Positions 24,320 through 32,876 of a DNA stretch of 64,000 nt are shown in pieces; the stretch's first letter is position 1, and each line of letters opens with the position of its first letter. Both the position numbers and the translations under genes were made by a program. The stretch spans positions 124,001-188,000 of the forward strand of contig NZ_JAINRD010000011.1 of the NCBI RefSeq assembly GCF_020400605.1. The letters are read 5' to 3'. The notes below the pieces were generated by a model, which saw only the letters and a program-made list of their open reading frames with translations, ran no database searches and had not been told where the DNA came from. Origin of the DNA: Streptomyces aculeolatus (lineage in GTDB: Bacteria; Actinomycetota; Actinomycetes; Streptomycetales; Streptomycetaceae).

Positions 24320-25327
24320 TCAGCAGTCGTACAGCGCGTTCGCGTGGACCTTCTCGCAGTAGCGCACGTGCAGGTGGTTGTCGTGGTTGGCGTACTGGGT
24401 GACGAGGCCCTCGGAGATCAGCTGCGGGTCGTTGAAGAAGATCAGCTTGATGTGTCCGGGGGCCGCGGCGCGGATCGCCTTGACCAGCTCGCGCGTCGCG
24501 GCGCGGTCGTACGCGGCCGACTGCCACGTGATCCGCCCCGCGGTGCACTGCGCCGAGTCCGTGCGCGCCGGCCAGACGTCGAAGTCGAGCCCCAGCTCGT
24601 GGCTGGCGTGGCCCGGGATGTCGCCGCCGTGCTCGAACCCGCTGTCGCCGACGGGCAGCTTACCGTTGCCGGTGCCGGCGAAGGACGCGGCGGCGGCCTC
24701 CAGTTGGGCGACGGCGGCGGAGGTGCCCCAGTGGGCGTTCGCGTTGCCGTCCGGGCTCTGGCCGCACATCGTGCTGCCGAAGCTGGTGTTCTCGTAGTGC
24801 CAGAGCAGGTTCTTCCAGGTGACGGGGCCGACGATGCCGTCCACGCCGATGCCGGCGTGGCCCTGGAAGGTCCGTACGGCCGCGGTCGTGGCGGCGTCGA
24901 AGGTGCCGCTGACGGTGAGGCCCGCGCCGCGCTTGGCGTTGAGCGCGGCCTGCAGCGCCTTGACGGTCCCGCCGGTGTCGCCCTGCCGGATCGTCGGGGT
25001 CAGCGCGCCCCAGGTCTGCGGGCCGACGATGCCGTCGACGCCCAGGCCCTTCGCGGTCTGGAACTGGCGCACCGCGGTGTTCGTGGCGGGGCCGAACACC
25101 CCGTCCGCGGAGACCGCGATGCCCTGTCCGGCCAGCAGGTGCTGGAGCGCGAGGACGTCGGTGCCCCTGTTGCCGCTGCTCTGGGTCGGGAAGGCGGCCT
25201 GCGGGAAGGCGTTCGCCGGCGCGCCGAGGCCCAGGATCAGGGCGACCACGGTGGCGAGCAGCGCGGCCGTGCGGAACAGGGGTCTGTTCCTCCGTCTCGT
25301 CGTCTTCGTACTCTTCGTCTTCTTCAT
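24320..25327 (-). CDS. Secreted peptidoglycan-binding protein with MepA-like endopeptidase domain
   Basis: A 335-residue exported protein, with an ATG preceded by GGAGGAG. A basic Thr/Lys/Arg-rich start and hydrophobic segment (TAALLATVVALILGLGAPAN) form the signal. Two PG_binding_1 repeats follow (GVFGPATNTAVRQFQ and GTFDAATTAAVRTFQGH, each ending GVDGIVGP). The C-terminal domain has HASHELGLDFDVWP and HDNHLHVRYC, the zinc-site pattern of penicillin-insensitive murein endopeptidases. It probably cuts peptide cross-links in the wall. It lies 26 bases after the other peptidoglycan-binding gene, in one operon. Confidence 0.88.
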   Translation of the reverse strand: MKKTKSTKTTRRRNRPLFRTAALLATVVALILGLGAPANAFPQAAFPTQSSGNRGTDVLALQHLLAGQGIAVSADGVFGPATNTAVRQFQTAKGLGVDGIVGPQTWGALTPTIRQGDTGGTVKALQAALNAKRGAGLTVSGTFDAATTAAVRTFQGHAGIGVDGIVGPVTWKNLLWHYENTSFGSTMCGQSPDGNANAHWGTSAAVAQLEAAAASFAGTGNGKLPVGDSGFEHGGDIPGHASHELGLDFDVWPARTDSAQCTAGRITWQSAAYDRAATRELVKAIRAAAPGHIKLIFFNDPQLISEGLVTQYANHDNHLHVRYCEKVHANALYDC

Positions 25328-25353
25328 CGCGTTCTCCTCCACGGGATCGCCGG

Positions 25354-27123
25354 TCACTTGCCCGCCTGCAACGCGCCCCAGGTCGCCGGGCCGACGATGC
25401 CGTCCACGCCGAGCCCGCGGGTGCTCTGGTAGTCGCGCACGGCCGTCTGCGTGTTGGGGCCGAAGATGCCGTCGATGCCGACGGTGCGGCCGAGCGCGGC
25501 GGTCAGGGCCCGCTGGAGCCGGGTGACGGCTTCGCCGGTGGAGCCGTTCTGCACGGTGGGGGTGGTGCCGCGGGACAGCAGCGCGGTCCAGGTGCGAGGG
25601 CCGACGATGCCGTCCGCGGTCAGGCCCCTGGCGGTCTGGAACGCCTTGGCGGCGGTGACGGTGCCGGCGTCGAAGGTGCCGTTCGGGGCGGTGCTGCCGG
25701 GGTTGTGGCCGGCCGCCCGGAGGAGGCACTGGGCGGCGTCGACCAGGGCGCCCGTCGAGCCGGAGCGGATGGTTCCGTAGGCGTTGAAGCTCAGGTTGGC
25801 GGTGGTGCAGGTGACGGGCGGCGGGGTGCCCTCGCCGACGTCGAGGTAGTTGCGGTCGATGTGCAGGCGCTGGCCGCCGTACGTCTCGTAGACCTCGCCG
25901 ACGTACTGGTGGATGCGCTGGTGGTCGGACCAGTACGCGTCGGGGACGTACGAGCCGGCGTCGGTGTCGGCGGCGCCGTTCCACCACGCGAACCACAGGT
26001 GGTCCACGCGCAGGTAGCGCGCGTCGTCGTAGACGCTCGCCGCGTCGCGGACGCCGGAGGAGGCGCTGGAGTACAGGCCGGAGAGGTAGCCCTTGGCGTG
26101 CAGAGCCTCGGTCCAGCCGGAGACGTAGCTCATCACCGCGGCCTTGCAGGAGGCGGTGGAGGTGTAGTTCTCGATGTCGGAGTAGAGGGCGCTGCCGGCC
26201 GGGATGCCGAGGCTCTGCGCGGCGGTCGCCGAGGCGTTGGCGGCGCTGACGCCCTGGGCGCGGGCGGTGACGGGGTCGGCCGACATCTTGTTGGAGAAGT
26301 TGCTGCAGGGTGCTTGGCGGCCCACGTCGATGGGGATGAGGTGCCAGCCCTTGTTCGTCTGGTTCGTCACCCAGCTCGCGGTCAGGTTGGGCTGCGCGCA
26401 GGCGCGGGTGGCGCCGGAGATGTAGACACCGACGGCGCGGTACGGGGAGGAGGCGAGCCAGGCGTCCATCGTGGTCTGCGACGGCGCGGCGCAGGCGTCG
26501 AAGCCCTGGCCGCGGAAGTCCCCGGGCTGCGGGCCCGCGGCGGCGGCCGGCCGGGCGGCGCCCCCGTCGGCGGCGCCGGTGGCGGGCAGTTCGGTGCGCT
26601 CGGCGCCGGCCGTCAGCTCGGCGCCGGCGAGGACGTCGCGTACCAGCTGCTCGGTCGCGGGGGCGTGCGCCGCGGTGACCAGGACGCCCGCGTCCTCGAC
26701 GGCCACCTGGATCGCGCCGTCCCGCGACGTCGCGCCGTGGGCCGCGGCGCTGCCGCGCGGGGCGACGGCGGTGGCCGCGGTGGTCTGCCGGGCCGCCCCG
26801 GCGTCGAGGGGTTCGACGACGAGTCCGGCGGTGCGGCCCTTGAGGCCGGGCGGGCAGGCGCTCTGGTCGCCGGGCTCGCCGAGGTAGACGGCGGGGCGGT
26901 CGAAGCGTACACACGCGTCCGGGTCCGCGGCGAGGTCGACGACCCGCCAGCCGGCGGGGACGGTGACCTGGTAGCCGCGGTACTCGACGGTGGTGCCGGT
27001 GGTGTCGGTGCCGGGCGGGGGTTCGGCGGCGGCCGGGCTCGCGGCGGTCAGCCCGCCGAGGGTGACGAGGGCCGCCAGGCCGGCGAGCAGGGGGCGCCAG
27101 GACCCCGTACGTCTGGATGACAT
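25354..27123 (-). CDS. Secreted DUF1906 glycoside-hydrolase-like protein with two peptidoglycan-binding repeats
   Basis: A 589-residue exported protein. The signal peptide is at residues 1-33 (LLAGLAALVTLGGLTAASPAAA). An unassigned domain with TVEYRGYQVTVPAGWRVVDL covers about 40-190. A DUF1906 TIM-barrel-like domain (GQGFDACAAPSQTTMDAWL, IYSD-type segment ALYSDIENYT, and HQYVGEVYETYGG) runs from about 210 to 440. Two PG_binding_1 repeats end the chain. DUF1906 is related to lysozyme-like GH25 barrels, and Asp-Ile-Glu near 285 could be the acid pair. It begins an operon with the MepA-like gene, divergent from the SARP regulator. Confidence 0.87.
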   Translation of the reverse strand: MSSRRTGSWRPLLAGLAALVTLGGLTAASPAAAEPPPGTDTTGTTVEYRGYQVTVPAGWRVVDLAADPDACVRFDRPAVYLGEPGDQSACPPGLKGRTAGLVVEPLDAGAARQTTAATAVAPRGSAAAHGATSRDGAIQVAVEDAGVLVTAAHAPATEQLVRDVLAGAELTAGAERTELPATGAADGGAARPAAAAGPQPGDFRGQGFDACAAPSQTTMDAWLASSPYRAVGVYISGATRACAQPNLTASWVTNQTNKGWHLIPIDVGRQAPCSNFSNKMSADPVTARAQGVSAANASATAAQSLGIPAGSALYSDIENYTSTASCKAAVMSYVSGWTEALHAKGYLSGLYSSASSGVRDAASVYDDARYLRVDHLWFAWWNGAADTDAGSYVPDAYWSDHQRIHQYVGEVYETYGGQRLHIDRNYLDVGEGTPPPVTCTTANLSFNAYGTIRSGSTGALVDAAQCLLRAAGHNPGSTAPNGTFDAGTVTAAKAFQTARGLTADGIVGPRTWTALLSRGTTPTVQNGSTGEAVTRLQRALTAALGRTVGIDGIFGPNTQTAVRDYQSTRGLGVDGIVGPATWGALQAGK

Positions 27124-27276
27124 CGCGAATCGCTCTCCTACTGCGGTGGGGGCTCCGGGGGACTCCGTGCGGGCTCCGGTCGCGGGACGGCACTGCGGCA
27201 CGTGTCTACGCGATGGCCGGAGCGCGGCGGTTGCGCGACGGTTGCGCGGCCGCTGCCTGCCACGACACGGGTGACC

Positions 27277-27298
27277 TTGACATGTACCGCCCAGTACA
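27277..27298. promoter_or_regulatory. TTGACA element with overlapping TGTAC-N6-GTACA inverted repeat
   Basis: TTGACA at 27277-27282 is a consensus -35, about 70 bases before the SARP start. It is followed at once by TGTAC (27283-27287), six bases, and GTACA (27294-27298). A dyad between a -35 and the expected -10 is a classic repressor position. A good -10 is not obvious (AAGGAT is the best). Confidence 0.5.
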
Positions 27299-27350
27299 AG
27301 GATGGTGACGCCGAAGCAGCTCACGAAGACCGTGACCAGGGGACGGTGTG

Positions 27351-30300
27351 ATGCGCTATCGGGTCCTCGGCAGGCTCGACGTCTGCAGCGGCACGCGGTG
27401 GATTCCGCTGAACGCCGCGAAGCAGCGCGCCCTGCTCGCCCATCTGCTCATCAACGCGGGCCGGTTCGTCCCCGCCGACGCGCTCATCGCCGAGCTGTGG
27501 GGCGACGACGTACCGGACTCCGCCGCCAAGTCCCTGCAGGTCTACGTGCACCGGCTGCGCCGCGCCCTGGGCGGCGGCCCGGAGACGTTACACACCCGCC
27601 CGGGGGGCTACGAGCTGGCCGTCGAGCCCGACGGCACCGACGCCGCCCGCTTCGCGACCCTGGCCGCGGCCGGGCGCGCGGAGCTGGCCGACCGGCGTCC
27701 GGCCGCGGCCGTGGAGTCGCTGACGGAGGCGCTGGGGCTGTGGCGCGGCCCGGCGTTCGCGGACGTGCCCGCCACCGATGCCGTACGGGCCGAGGCCGCG
27801 CGTCTTGAGGAGTGCCGGCTGACGGCCTGGGAGGACCTGGCGGACGCGAAGCTGGCCGTGGGCCGGCACCCCGAACTGGCCGCGGAGCTGGGCGCGCTGC
27901 TCGCCCAGCACCCGCTGCGGGAGCCGCTGTGGGGCCGGCTGATGCTGGCGCTGCACCGCTCGGGGCGGCGCTCGGACGCGCTGCGCACGTACGCGCGGGC
28001 CCGCCGGATGCTGGCGGACGAGCTGGGCGTGGAGCCGGGGGCGCAGCTCCAGGAGGTGCACGCGGCGGTGCTGGCGGGCGGGCCCGAGCCGGGGCCGCGG
28101 CACGAGGCCGTGGAGCGGCCGGCGTACTGCCAGCTGCCGGCGCGCATCCCGGACTTCGTGGGGCGGCGCGAGCAGTTGGTGCAGGTGCTGCGGTGGCTGG
28201 GGCGCCCGGAGGGGGCGCCGGACCGCGGGGCCCCGGGCTTCGACGCGTGGCAGGTCGACGCGCGTCACATCGCCCCCCGCACCGTCCTCGTCACCGGCGT
28301 CGCGGGCGCCGGCAAGTCCACCTTCGCGGTGCACGCCGCGCACCTGCTCCGCGACGCCTTCCCCGACGGCCAGCTCCACGCCGACCTGCGGACCGCGTCG
28401 GGGCACCCGGCCGACACCGGCGACGTGCTGGCCTCCCTGCTCAAGACCCTCGGCATGACCGGCGCCGGCATCCCCGACAGCGTGGAGGAGCGGGCCCGGC
28501 GCTACCGCGCGGAACTCGCCGACCGCCGCGTGCTCGTCGTCCTCGACAACGCCGGCTCGGAGCGGCAGATACGCCCCCTGCTGCCCGGCACCGGCGACAG
28601 CGCCGTGCTCGTCACCAGCCGCGCCGCCCTGGCCGGGCTCGAAGGCGCGCTCCGCGTCGGCCTCGGCCTGCTCAGCGACGCGGAGGCGCTGGAGCTGCTG
28701 GCGCGCGCGGCCGGCGACGACCGTACGCGCCGCGACCCCGAGGTCGCCGCGCGGATCGCCGCGCAGTGCGGCAACCTGCCGCTCGCGCTGCGCATCGCGG
28801 GCGCCCGGCTGGCGACCCGCCGGCACCTGTCGCTGCCCCGGCTGGCGGACGCGCTGGCCGACGAGCGGCGGCGGCTGGACGAGCTGGTCGCGGGCGACCT
28901 GGAGGTACGGGCCAGCGTCACGCTGGGCTACACGGCGCTGGATCCGGTCGCGCAGCGGGCGTTCCGGCTGCTCGGGCTGCTGGACGTGCCGACGGTGCCC
29001 GGCTGGGTGGTCGCCGCGCTCCTCGGCGACGGCGCGGCCCACGGCGCCCCGGCCCCGGACGGCGGGCCACCGCGGGCAGAACCGGCACAGGGGACACCGG
29101 CACAAGGGGCCCCGGCGCAGAGGGACCCGGCGCTCGGGCACCAGCCGCAGGCAGGTCCGGCCTCCCCCGGCGACGGGCCCGGGAGAGACGCGGGCGCCCC
29201 CGCCCACCTCCACCCGCCCCCGGCCGACCCGGTGGCCCTCGCCGAGCGGTCGCTCGACGCCCTCGTCGACAACCACCTCGTCGAGGTGCACGCCCCCGAC
29301 CCCGCCGCGGAACCCCGCTACCGCCTCCACGACCTCCTGCGCCTCTACGCCCGCGAACGCGCCCACGCCCAGGAGCCGCCCGCCGAACGGGCCGCCGCGC
29401 TCGGCCGCGTCCACGCCGCCTACCTCGACCTCGCCCGCCGCGCCGACGACTCCCTGTCCTCCGGCTTCTCCGGCCGCGTCACGGTGCCGGCGCCCGGCCA
29501 CAGCCCCCCGGCGGCGGAGGCGGCCCGGGTGGCGGCGGAGCCGCTGGCCTGGCTGGAGGCCGAACGGACGACGCTGCGCGCCCTCGTCCGCCAGGCGGCC
29601 GACGCCGGCGAGGCCGGGACCGCGTGGCGGCTGGCGGCGGCGCTGGCGGCGTTCTTCGAGTCGTCCGCGCACTTCGACGACTGGCGCGAGACGCACCGCA
29701 CGGCGCTGGCGGCGGCGACCGCGGCCGGCGACCGGCTCGGCGTCGCCGTCCTGCACCGCAACCTGGGCGAGCTGGAGACCGTGCAGGACCACTACGGCGA
29801 GGCGGTGGTGGCGTTCAAGCGGTCGCTGAAGGAGTTCGCGGCGCTGGACCGCCCCCGCGCGGTCCCCCGCGCCAAGCCCGGCGAGCGCCCGCACGACCCG
29901 GGCCACGACGGCCGTGCGGACGCCGCCGGCCACCACCCCGCCGAGTCCGCCGCGGCCGCCGGCCTCGGCGTGCTGCTGCGGCTGCGCGGCCAGTACGCGC
30001 AGGCCGCCGCCTGTCTGCGGCGCGGCATCGAGCGGGCCAGGGCGGGCGGCAACGTGCGCTCCGAGGCGTACGCGCGCTGCGGCCTCGGCACCGTCCACCT
30101 GGAGTGCGGCGAACCGGGCGCCGCCCGGCGCGAGTTCGACCGGGCGCTGGCCCTGGCCCGGCAGGACGGCTACCGGCACGGCGAGGCGTCCGCGGAGCGC
30201 AACCTCGGGCTCGCCGACCTCGCCGTCGGCCGTGTGCACGCCGCCGCGGCGCGGATGCTGCGCAGCTGCGAGCTGGCGGTGGAGAGCGGCGACCGGGTCG

Positions 30301-30791
30301 GCGAGGTGCACGCGCTCCAGTGGCTCGGGCATCTGACGGACGTGGCCGGGGAGCCGGCGCGGGCGCAGCGGATGCTCGACGAGAGCCTGGCGGCGTACCG
30401 GCGCTTCGGCGAGCGGTTCGGCGAGGCGCTGACGCTGCGCGCGCAGGCCGACCTGCTGCTGCACGCGCGCCGCCCGGCGGAGGCCAAGGCGACGGCGCGG
30501 CAGGCGCTGTCCATCTGGCGGCACCTCGACACCCCGTACTGGACGTCGCGCACGCTCGACGTGCTCGCCGCCGCGCACGCGGCGGCGGGCGGCGCGGGGG
30601 GTGAGGTGGCGGCCGCCCGGGTTCGTCGTCAGGCCGCGGCTCTACGCGCGTCAGTCGGCCTGCCCGCGGCCCTCCACGCACCCGTCGTGGCAGGTCGCCG
30701 CCTCGGCGGCCACCTGACGCCGGCCCCGGACCTGTCCCCCGCCGTCCGCACCCCGCTGGGCCCGCTGCGCGTGGCGGCGGAGAGCCGCTGA
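27351..30791 (+). CDS. AfsR/SARP-type regulator with NB-ARC and TPR domains
   Basis: A 1146-residue multidomain regulator; ATG 27351 or the GTG one codon earlier, after AGGGGAC. Residues 1-90 are an OmpR-type winged helix (PLNAAKQRALLAHLLINAG, SLQVYVHRLRRALGG). A BTAD domain follows at about 95-245. The NB-ARC P-loop GVAGAGKST lies near residue 318, with VLVVLDNAG as Walker B and CGNLPLALRIAGARL. After a Gly/Pro-rich linker, TPR-like helices fill residues of about 690-1090. SARPs activate secondary-metabolite genes by binding direct repeats 11 bp apart. No biosynthetic cluster is beside it. The divergent peptidoglycan-binding genes are possible targets. Confidence 0.93.
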   Translation: MRYRVLGRLDVCSGTRWIPLNAAKQRALLAHLLINAGRFVPADALIAELWGDDVPDSAAKSLQVYVHRLRRALGGGPETLHTRPGGYELAVEPDGTDAARFATLAAAGRAELADRRPAAAVESLTEALGLWRGPAFADVPATDAVRAEAARLEECRLTAWEDLADAKLAVGRHPELAAELGALLAQHPLREPLWGRLMLALHRSGRRSDALRTYARARRMLADELGVEPGAQLQEVHAAVLAGGPEPGPRHEAVERPAYCQLPARIPDFVGRREQLVQVLRWLGRPEGAPDRGAPGFDAWQVDARHIAPRTVLVTGVAGAGKSTFAVHAAHLLRDAFPDGQLHADLRTASGHPADTGDVLASLLKTLGMTGAGIPDSVEERARRYRAELADRRVLVVLDNAGSERQIRPLLPGTGDSAVLVTSRAALAGLEGALRVGLGLLSDAEALELLARAAGDDRTRRDPEVAARIAAQCGNLPLALRIAGARLATRRHLSLPRLADALADERRRLDELVAGDLEVRASVTLGYTALDPVAQRAFRLLGLLDVPTVPGWVVAALLGDGAAHGAPAPDGGPPRAEPAQGTPAQGAPAQRDPALGHQPQAGPASPGDGPGRDAGAPAHLHPPPADPVALAERSLDALVDNHLVEVHAPDPAAEPRYRLHDLLRLYARERAHAQEPPAERAAALGRVHAAYLDLARRADDSLSSGFSGRVTVPAPGHSPPAAEAARVAAEPLAWLEAERTTLRALVRQAADAGEAGTAWRLAAALAAFFESSAHFDDWRETHRTALAAATAAGDRLGVAVLHRNLGELETVQDHYGEAVVAFKRSLKEFAALDRPRAVPRAKPGERPHDPGHDGRADAAGHHPAESAAAAGLGVLLRLRGQYAQAAACLRRGIERARAGGNVRSEAYARCGLGTVHLECGEPGAARREFDRALALARQDGYRHGEASAERNLGLADLAVGRVHAAAARMLRSCELAVESGDRVGEVHALQWLGHLTDVAGEPARAQRMLDESLAAYRRFGERFGEALTLRAQADLLLHARRPAEAKATARQALSIWRHLDTPYWTSRTLDVLAAAHAAAGGAGGEVAAARVRRQAAALRASVGLPAALHAPVVAGRRLGGHLTPAPDLSPAVRTPLGPLRVAAESR

Positions 30792-30876
30792 GGCCGCGGG
30801 CGGAGGCGGAGGAGGCGGCCCGGGGTGCGGGCGCCCGGGTGCGGGGCCGGCGGGGTGCGGGCGGGTGGCGGCGCCG

Positions 30877-31653
30877 TCAGGCGTACAGGCCCCGCATGCG
30901 TACCGACAGGCAGGTCACCGAGCCTTCGAGCTTCTCGAACTCGCTGATGTCCACCGGCACCGGCGTGTAGCCCAGCTCCTCGTACAGCGCGGCGGTCCGC
31001 GGCGCGCTCGCCGCCATCAGCAGCGCGCCGCCGCCCAGCAGGATGACGTGCGCCCCGGCGGCCTCGGGCACCTCGATGCGGCCCGGGAAGAGGTCCGGTG
31101 TGTCGACGAGCCCCGGGTGGGTCGCGAAGGTGCCGTCGGGCAGGGCGGTGATGCCGGACTTCAGGTGCAGCACCTTGGTGACGGGGACGGTGACGACGCG
31201 GGCGCCGAGCGGCTCGAAGCAGGCGCGGAGCTGCCGGACGCCGTCGGTGTTGGTGCGCCCGCCGAGGCCGACGTAGATGGTGTCGCCGACCTTGAGCACG
31301 TCGCCGCCGTCGAGCGTGCCGGGCGCGTGGACCCGGTTCACGGAGCAGCGCATGAGGCTCACGGCGGCCTCGACGCCGGGGGTCTCCGGCTTGCGGGAGT
31401 CGGCGCCGGGGCGGGTGACGAGGGCGACGTTCCTGTACATCACCACCGTGTCCTCGACGAAGACCGCGTCCGGGCAGTCGTCGGCGGGCTCGACCTCGGC
31501 GGTCTCCCAGCCGTGCAGTTCGAGGGCGGCGACGTAGGACCGCCACTGGGCGAGGGCCCGGTCGCCGTCGACCGGCGTGCGGTCGATGTGCGTGACCAGG
31601 CCCTCGGCGAGACGCGGTCCGGGGCGGCGTACGAGTGCTTTCCTGCTGCGCAT
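30877..31653 (-). CDS. ddaH: Dimethylarginine dimethylaminohydrolase (dimethylargininase)
   Basis: A 258-residue guanidino-group hydrolase of the pentein fold. It would split N-methylated arginines to citrulline and methylamines. Catalytic residues are visible: His163 in VLHLKSG, Cys248 in GSVTCLSVRM, and the acidic pair in VFVEDT (66-69). The substrate loop RCSVNRVHAPGTLDGGDVL matches DDAH more than arginine deiminase, which is longer (about 400 residues). It is cytoplasmic, convergent with the SARP gene and immediately downstream of the copper-associated His-rich gene on the same strand, with 21 bases between. Confidence 0.9.
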   Translation of the reverse strand: MRSRKALVRRPGPRLAEGLVTHIDRTPVDGDRALAQWRSYVAALELHGWETAEVEPADDCPDAVFVEDTVVMYRNVALVTRPGADSRKPETPGVEAAVSLMRCSVNRVHAPGTLDGGDVLKVGDTIYVGLGGRTNTDGVRQLRACFEPLGARVVTVPVTKVLHLKSGITALPDGTFATHPGLVDTPDLFPGRIEVPEAAGAHVILLGGGALLMAASAPRTAALYEELGYTPVPVDISEFEKLEGSVTCLSVRMRGLYA

Positions 31654-31674
31654 GCAGCAGGTCTACCACGGCGG

Positions 31675-32700
31675 TCAGTGGCTGTGACCGCCGCCGTCCT
31701 CCTCGTCCGACCCGCTCTCCGCGCCCTGCTCGCCGTCCGCGCCCTGCTCGCCGCCCTCGGCCGCGCCGCCGCCGGCGGTGACGGTGAAGGCCGCGGTGCG
31801 CACCTCGCCGTCGTGCTTGAAGTCGAGGAACAGGCGGTACGAACCGGTGCTGGGCGCGGTCGCGGAGAAGGCCACCTCGGGGCCGGGCTCCGTGCTGCCG
31901 TCGCCGGGCTCGCCGTTGGGGTGGACGTGCAGGTATGCGAGGTCGCCGGCGCGGAGCGCGACGAGGTGCCCGTACGCGCCCAGGTAGGGCTGCAGGTCGG
32001 TGACCGGCTTGCCGTCCTTCTCGACGGAGAACTCCACCTCGCGGGCGGAGCCGGGCGTCAGGGCGCCGTCGAGCGTCACCTCGTACCCGTCGACCGTCGC
32101 GGTCCGCTCCGGCTCGGCCGGCGCCGCCGGGCGGTAGTCCCCGGCGACGGCGAGGTCGCCGCCCAGGGTCAGGCCGTTCTCGGGGCCGCCGGTGGGCACG
32201 AAGTCGGCGAAGACCCGGTAGTCGCCGGCCTCGGGCAGTTCGACGGGGGTGCTCCAGGTGCCGTCGGCGTCGCGGACGGGGTGGAGGTGGCGGTACGTAT
32301 CGAGGTCGCGGGAGGCGACGATCAGGTGCAGCTCCTTGCCGTGCTCCCGCTCGTACGAGGTCACGGGCTCGCCGTCCGCGCCGCGTACGGCGAAGCTCAG
32401 CTCGGCGGGGCTGTCGGCGTCGATGCGCTCGGTGTCGAGGTCGAGCGTGTAGCCGGCCTCGGAGAGCTGCAGCCCGCCCGCGGCGGGTCCGGCGTCCTCG
32501 CCGTGGCCGCCGCCGTGCCCGTCGCCCTTCTTGCCGGCGCCTTCCGCCGCGCCTTCTTCCCCGCCCGCGGCGTGTCCGCCGTGGGCCGGGGCGGTGTCCT
32601 CGTCGGTGACGGGCCCCACGGCGCTGCCGACCCCGTACGCCCCGGCGAACGCGACGGCCAGCGCACCTGCGAAGAGTCCGGCCCTGGCTGCGGTGTTCAT
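31675..32700 (-). CDS. Exported His-rich, probably copper-binding protein
   Basis: A 341-residue protein with an N-terminal signal or anchor (GLFAGALAVAFAGAYGVGSA). A His/Gly/Glu-rich stretch follows (HGGHAAGGEEG, DGHGGGHGED), then two beta-rich halves with YRHLHPV and AYLHVHPNGEPG, and a His-containing tail (GGGHSH). The repeated HLHP/HVHP motifs suggest periplasm-like metal binding outside the membrane. It is divergent from copA across a 176-base region with CsoR-type boxes, so it should be induced by copper and bind or buffer Cu(I)/Cu(II). No biochemical role is established for it. Confidence 0.82.
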   Translation of the reverse strand: MNTAARAGLFAGALAVAFAGAYGVGSAVGPVTDEDTAPAHGGHAAGGEEGAAEGAGKKGDGHGGGHGEDAGPAAGGLQLSEAGYTLDLDTERIDADSPAELSFAVRGADGEPVTSYEREHGKELHLIVASRDLDTYRHLHPVRDADGTWSTPVELPEAGDYRVFADFVPTGGPENGLTLGGDLAVAGDYRPAAPAEPERTATVDGYEVTLDGALTPGSAREVEFSVEKDGKPVTDLQPYLGAYGHLVALRAGDLAYLHVHPNGEPGDGSTEPGPEVAFSATAPSTGSYRLFLDFKHDGEVRTAAFTVTAGGGAAEGGEQGADGEQGAESGSDEEDGGGHSH

Positions 32701-32754
32701 CGCTCGCTCCTCTCGGTCGGCCCGTCGCTGCGACCGGCCTCGATACTGGCGACG

Positions 32755-32771
32755 ATACCCCCTAGGGGTAT
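32755..32771. promoter_or_regulatory. CsoR-type copper box 1
   Basis: ATACCCCCTAGGGGTAT is a near-palindrome matching the copper-sensing CsoR boxes I recall from Streptomyces (ATACCCC-TA-GGGGTAT type). It lies 55 bases from the His-rich gene start and should control that gene. Confidence 0.82.
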
Positions 32772-32801
32772 AAAGTCAAGCGAGGGCAGCGCTTGCAATG
32801 G

Positions 32802-32818
32802 ATACGGGTCAGGGGTAT
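32802..32818. promoter_or_regulatory. Degenerate CsoR-like box 2
   Basis: ATACGGGTCAGGGGTAT keeps the right half (GGGGTAT) and the outer ATAC of the copper box, but the left C-run is lost. It lies between the two good boxes and may be a weak or relic site. Confidence 0.45.
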
Positions 32819-32838
32819 ACATGGTGTCGAAGGATCTA

Positions 32839-32855
32839 ATACCCCCTGGGGGTAT
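32839..32855. promoter_or_regulatory. CsoR-type copper box 3 (perfect palindrome)
   Basis: ATACCCCCTGGGGGTAT is a perfect 8-1-8 palindrome ending 21 bases before the copA start. It should be the copA operator. No csoR gene is in the window, so the repressor is encoded elsewhere. Confidence 0.83.
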
Positions 32856-32876
32856 AGCGAGCCACGAGGAGCAGTG

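Noticed and set aside
30792..30876. G-rich repeats between the SARP and ddaH genes as a terminator
   Set aside because: Repeated GGGTGCGGG units are visible, but no arm pair of useful length and no loop can be drawn confidently.
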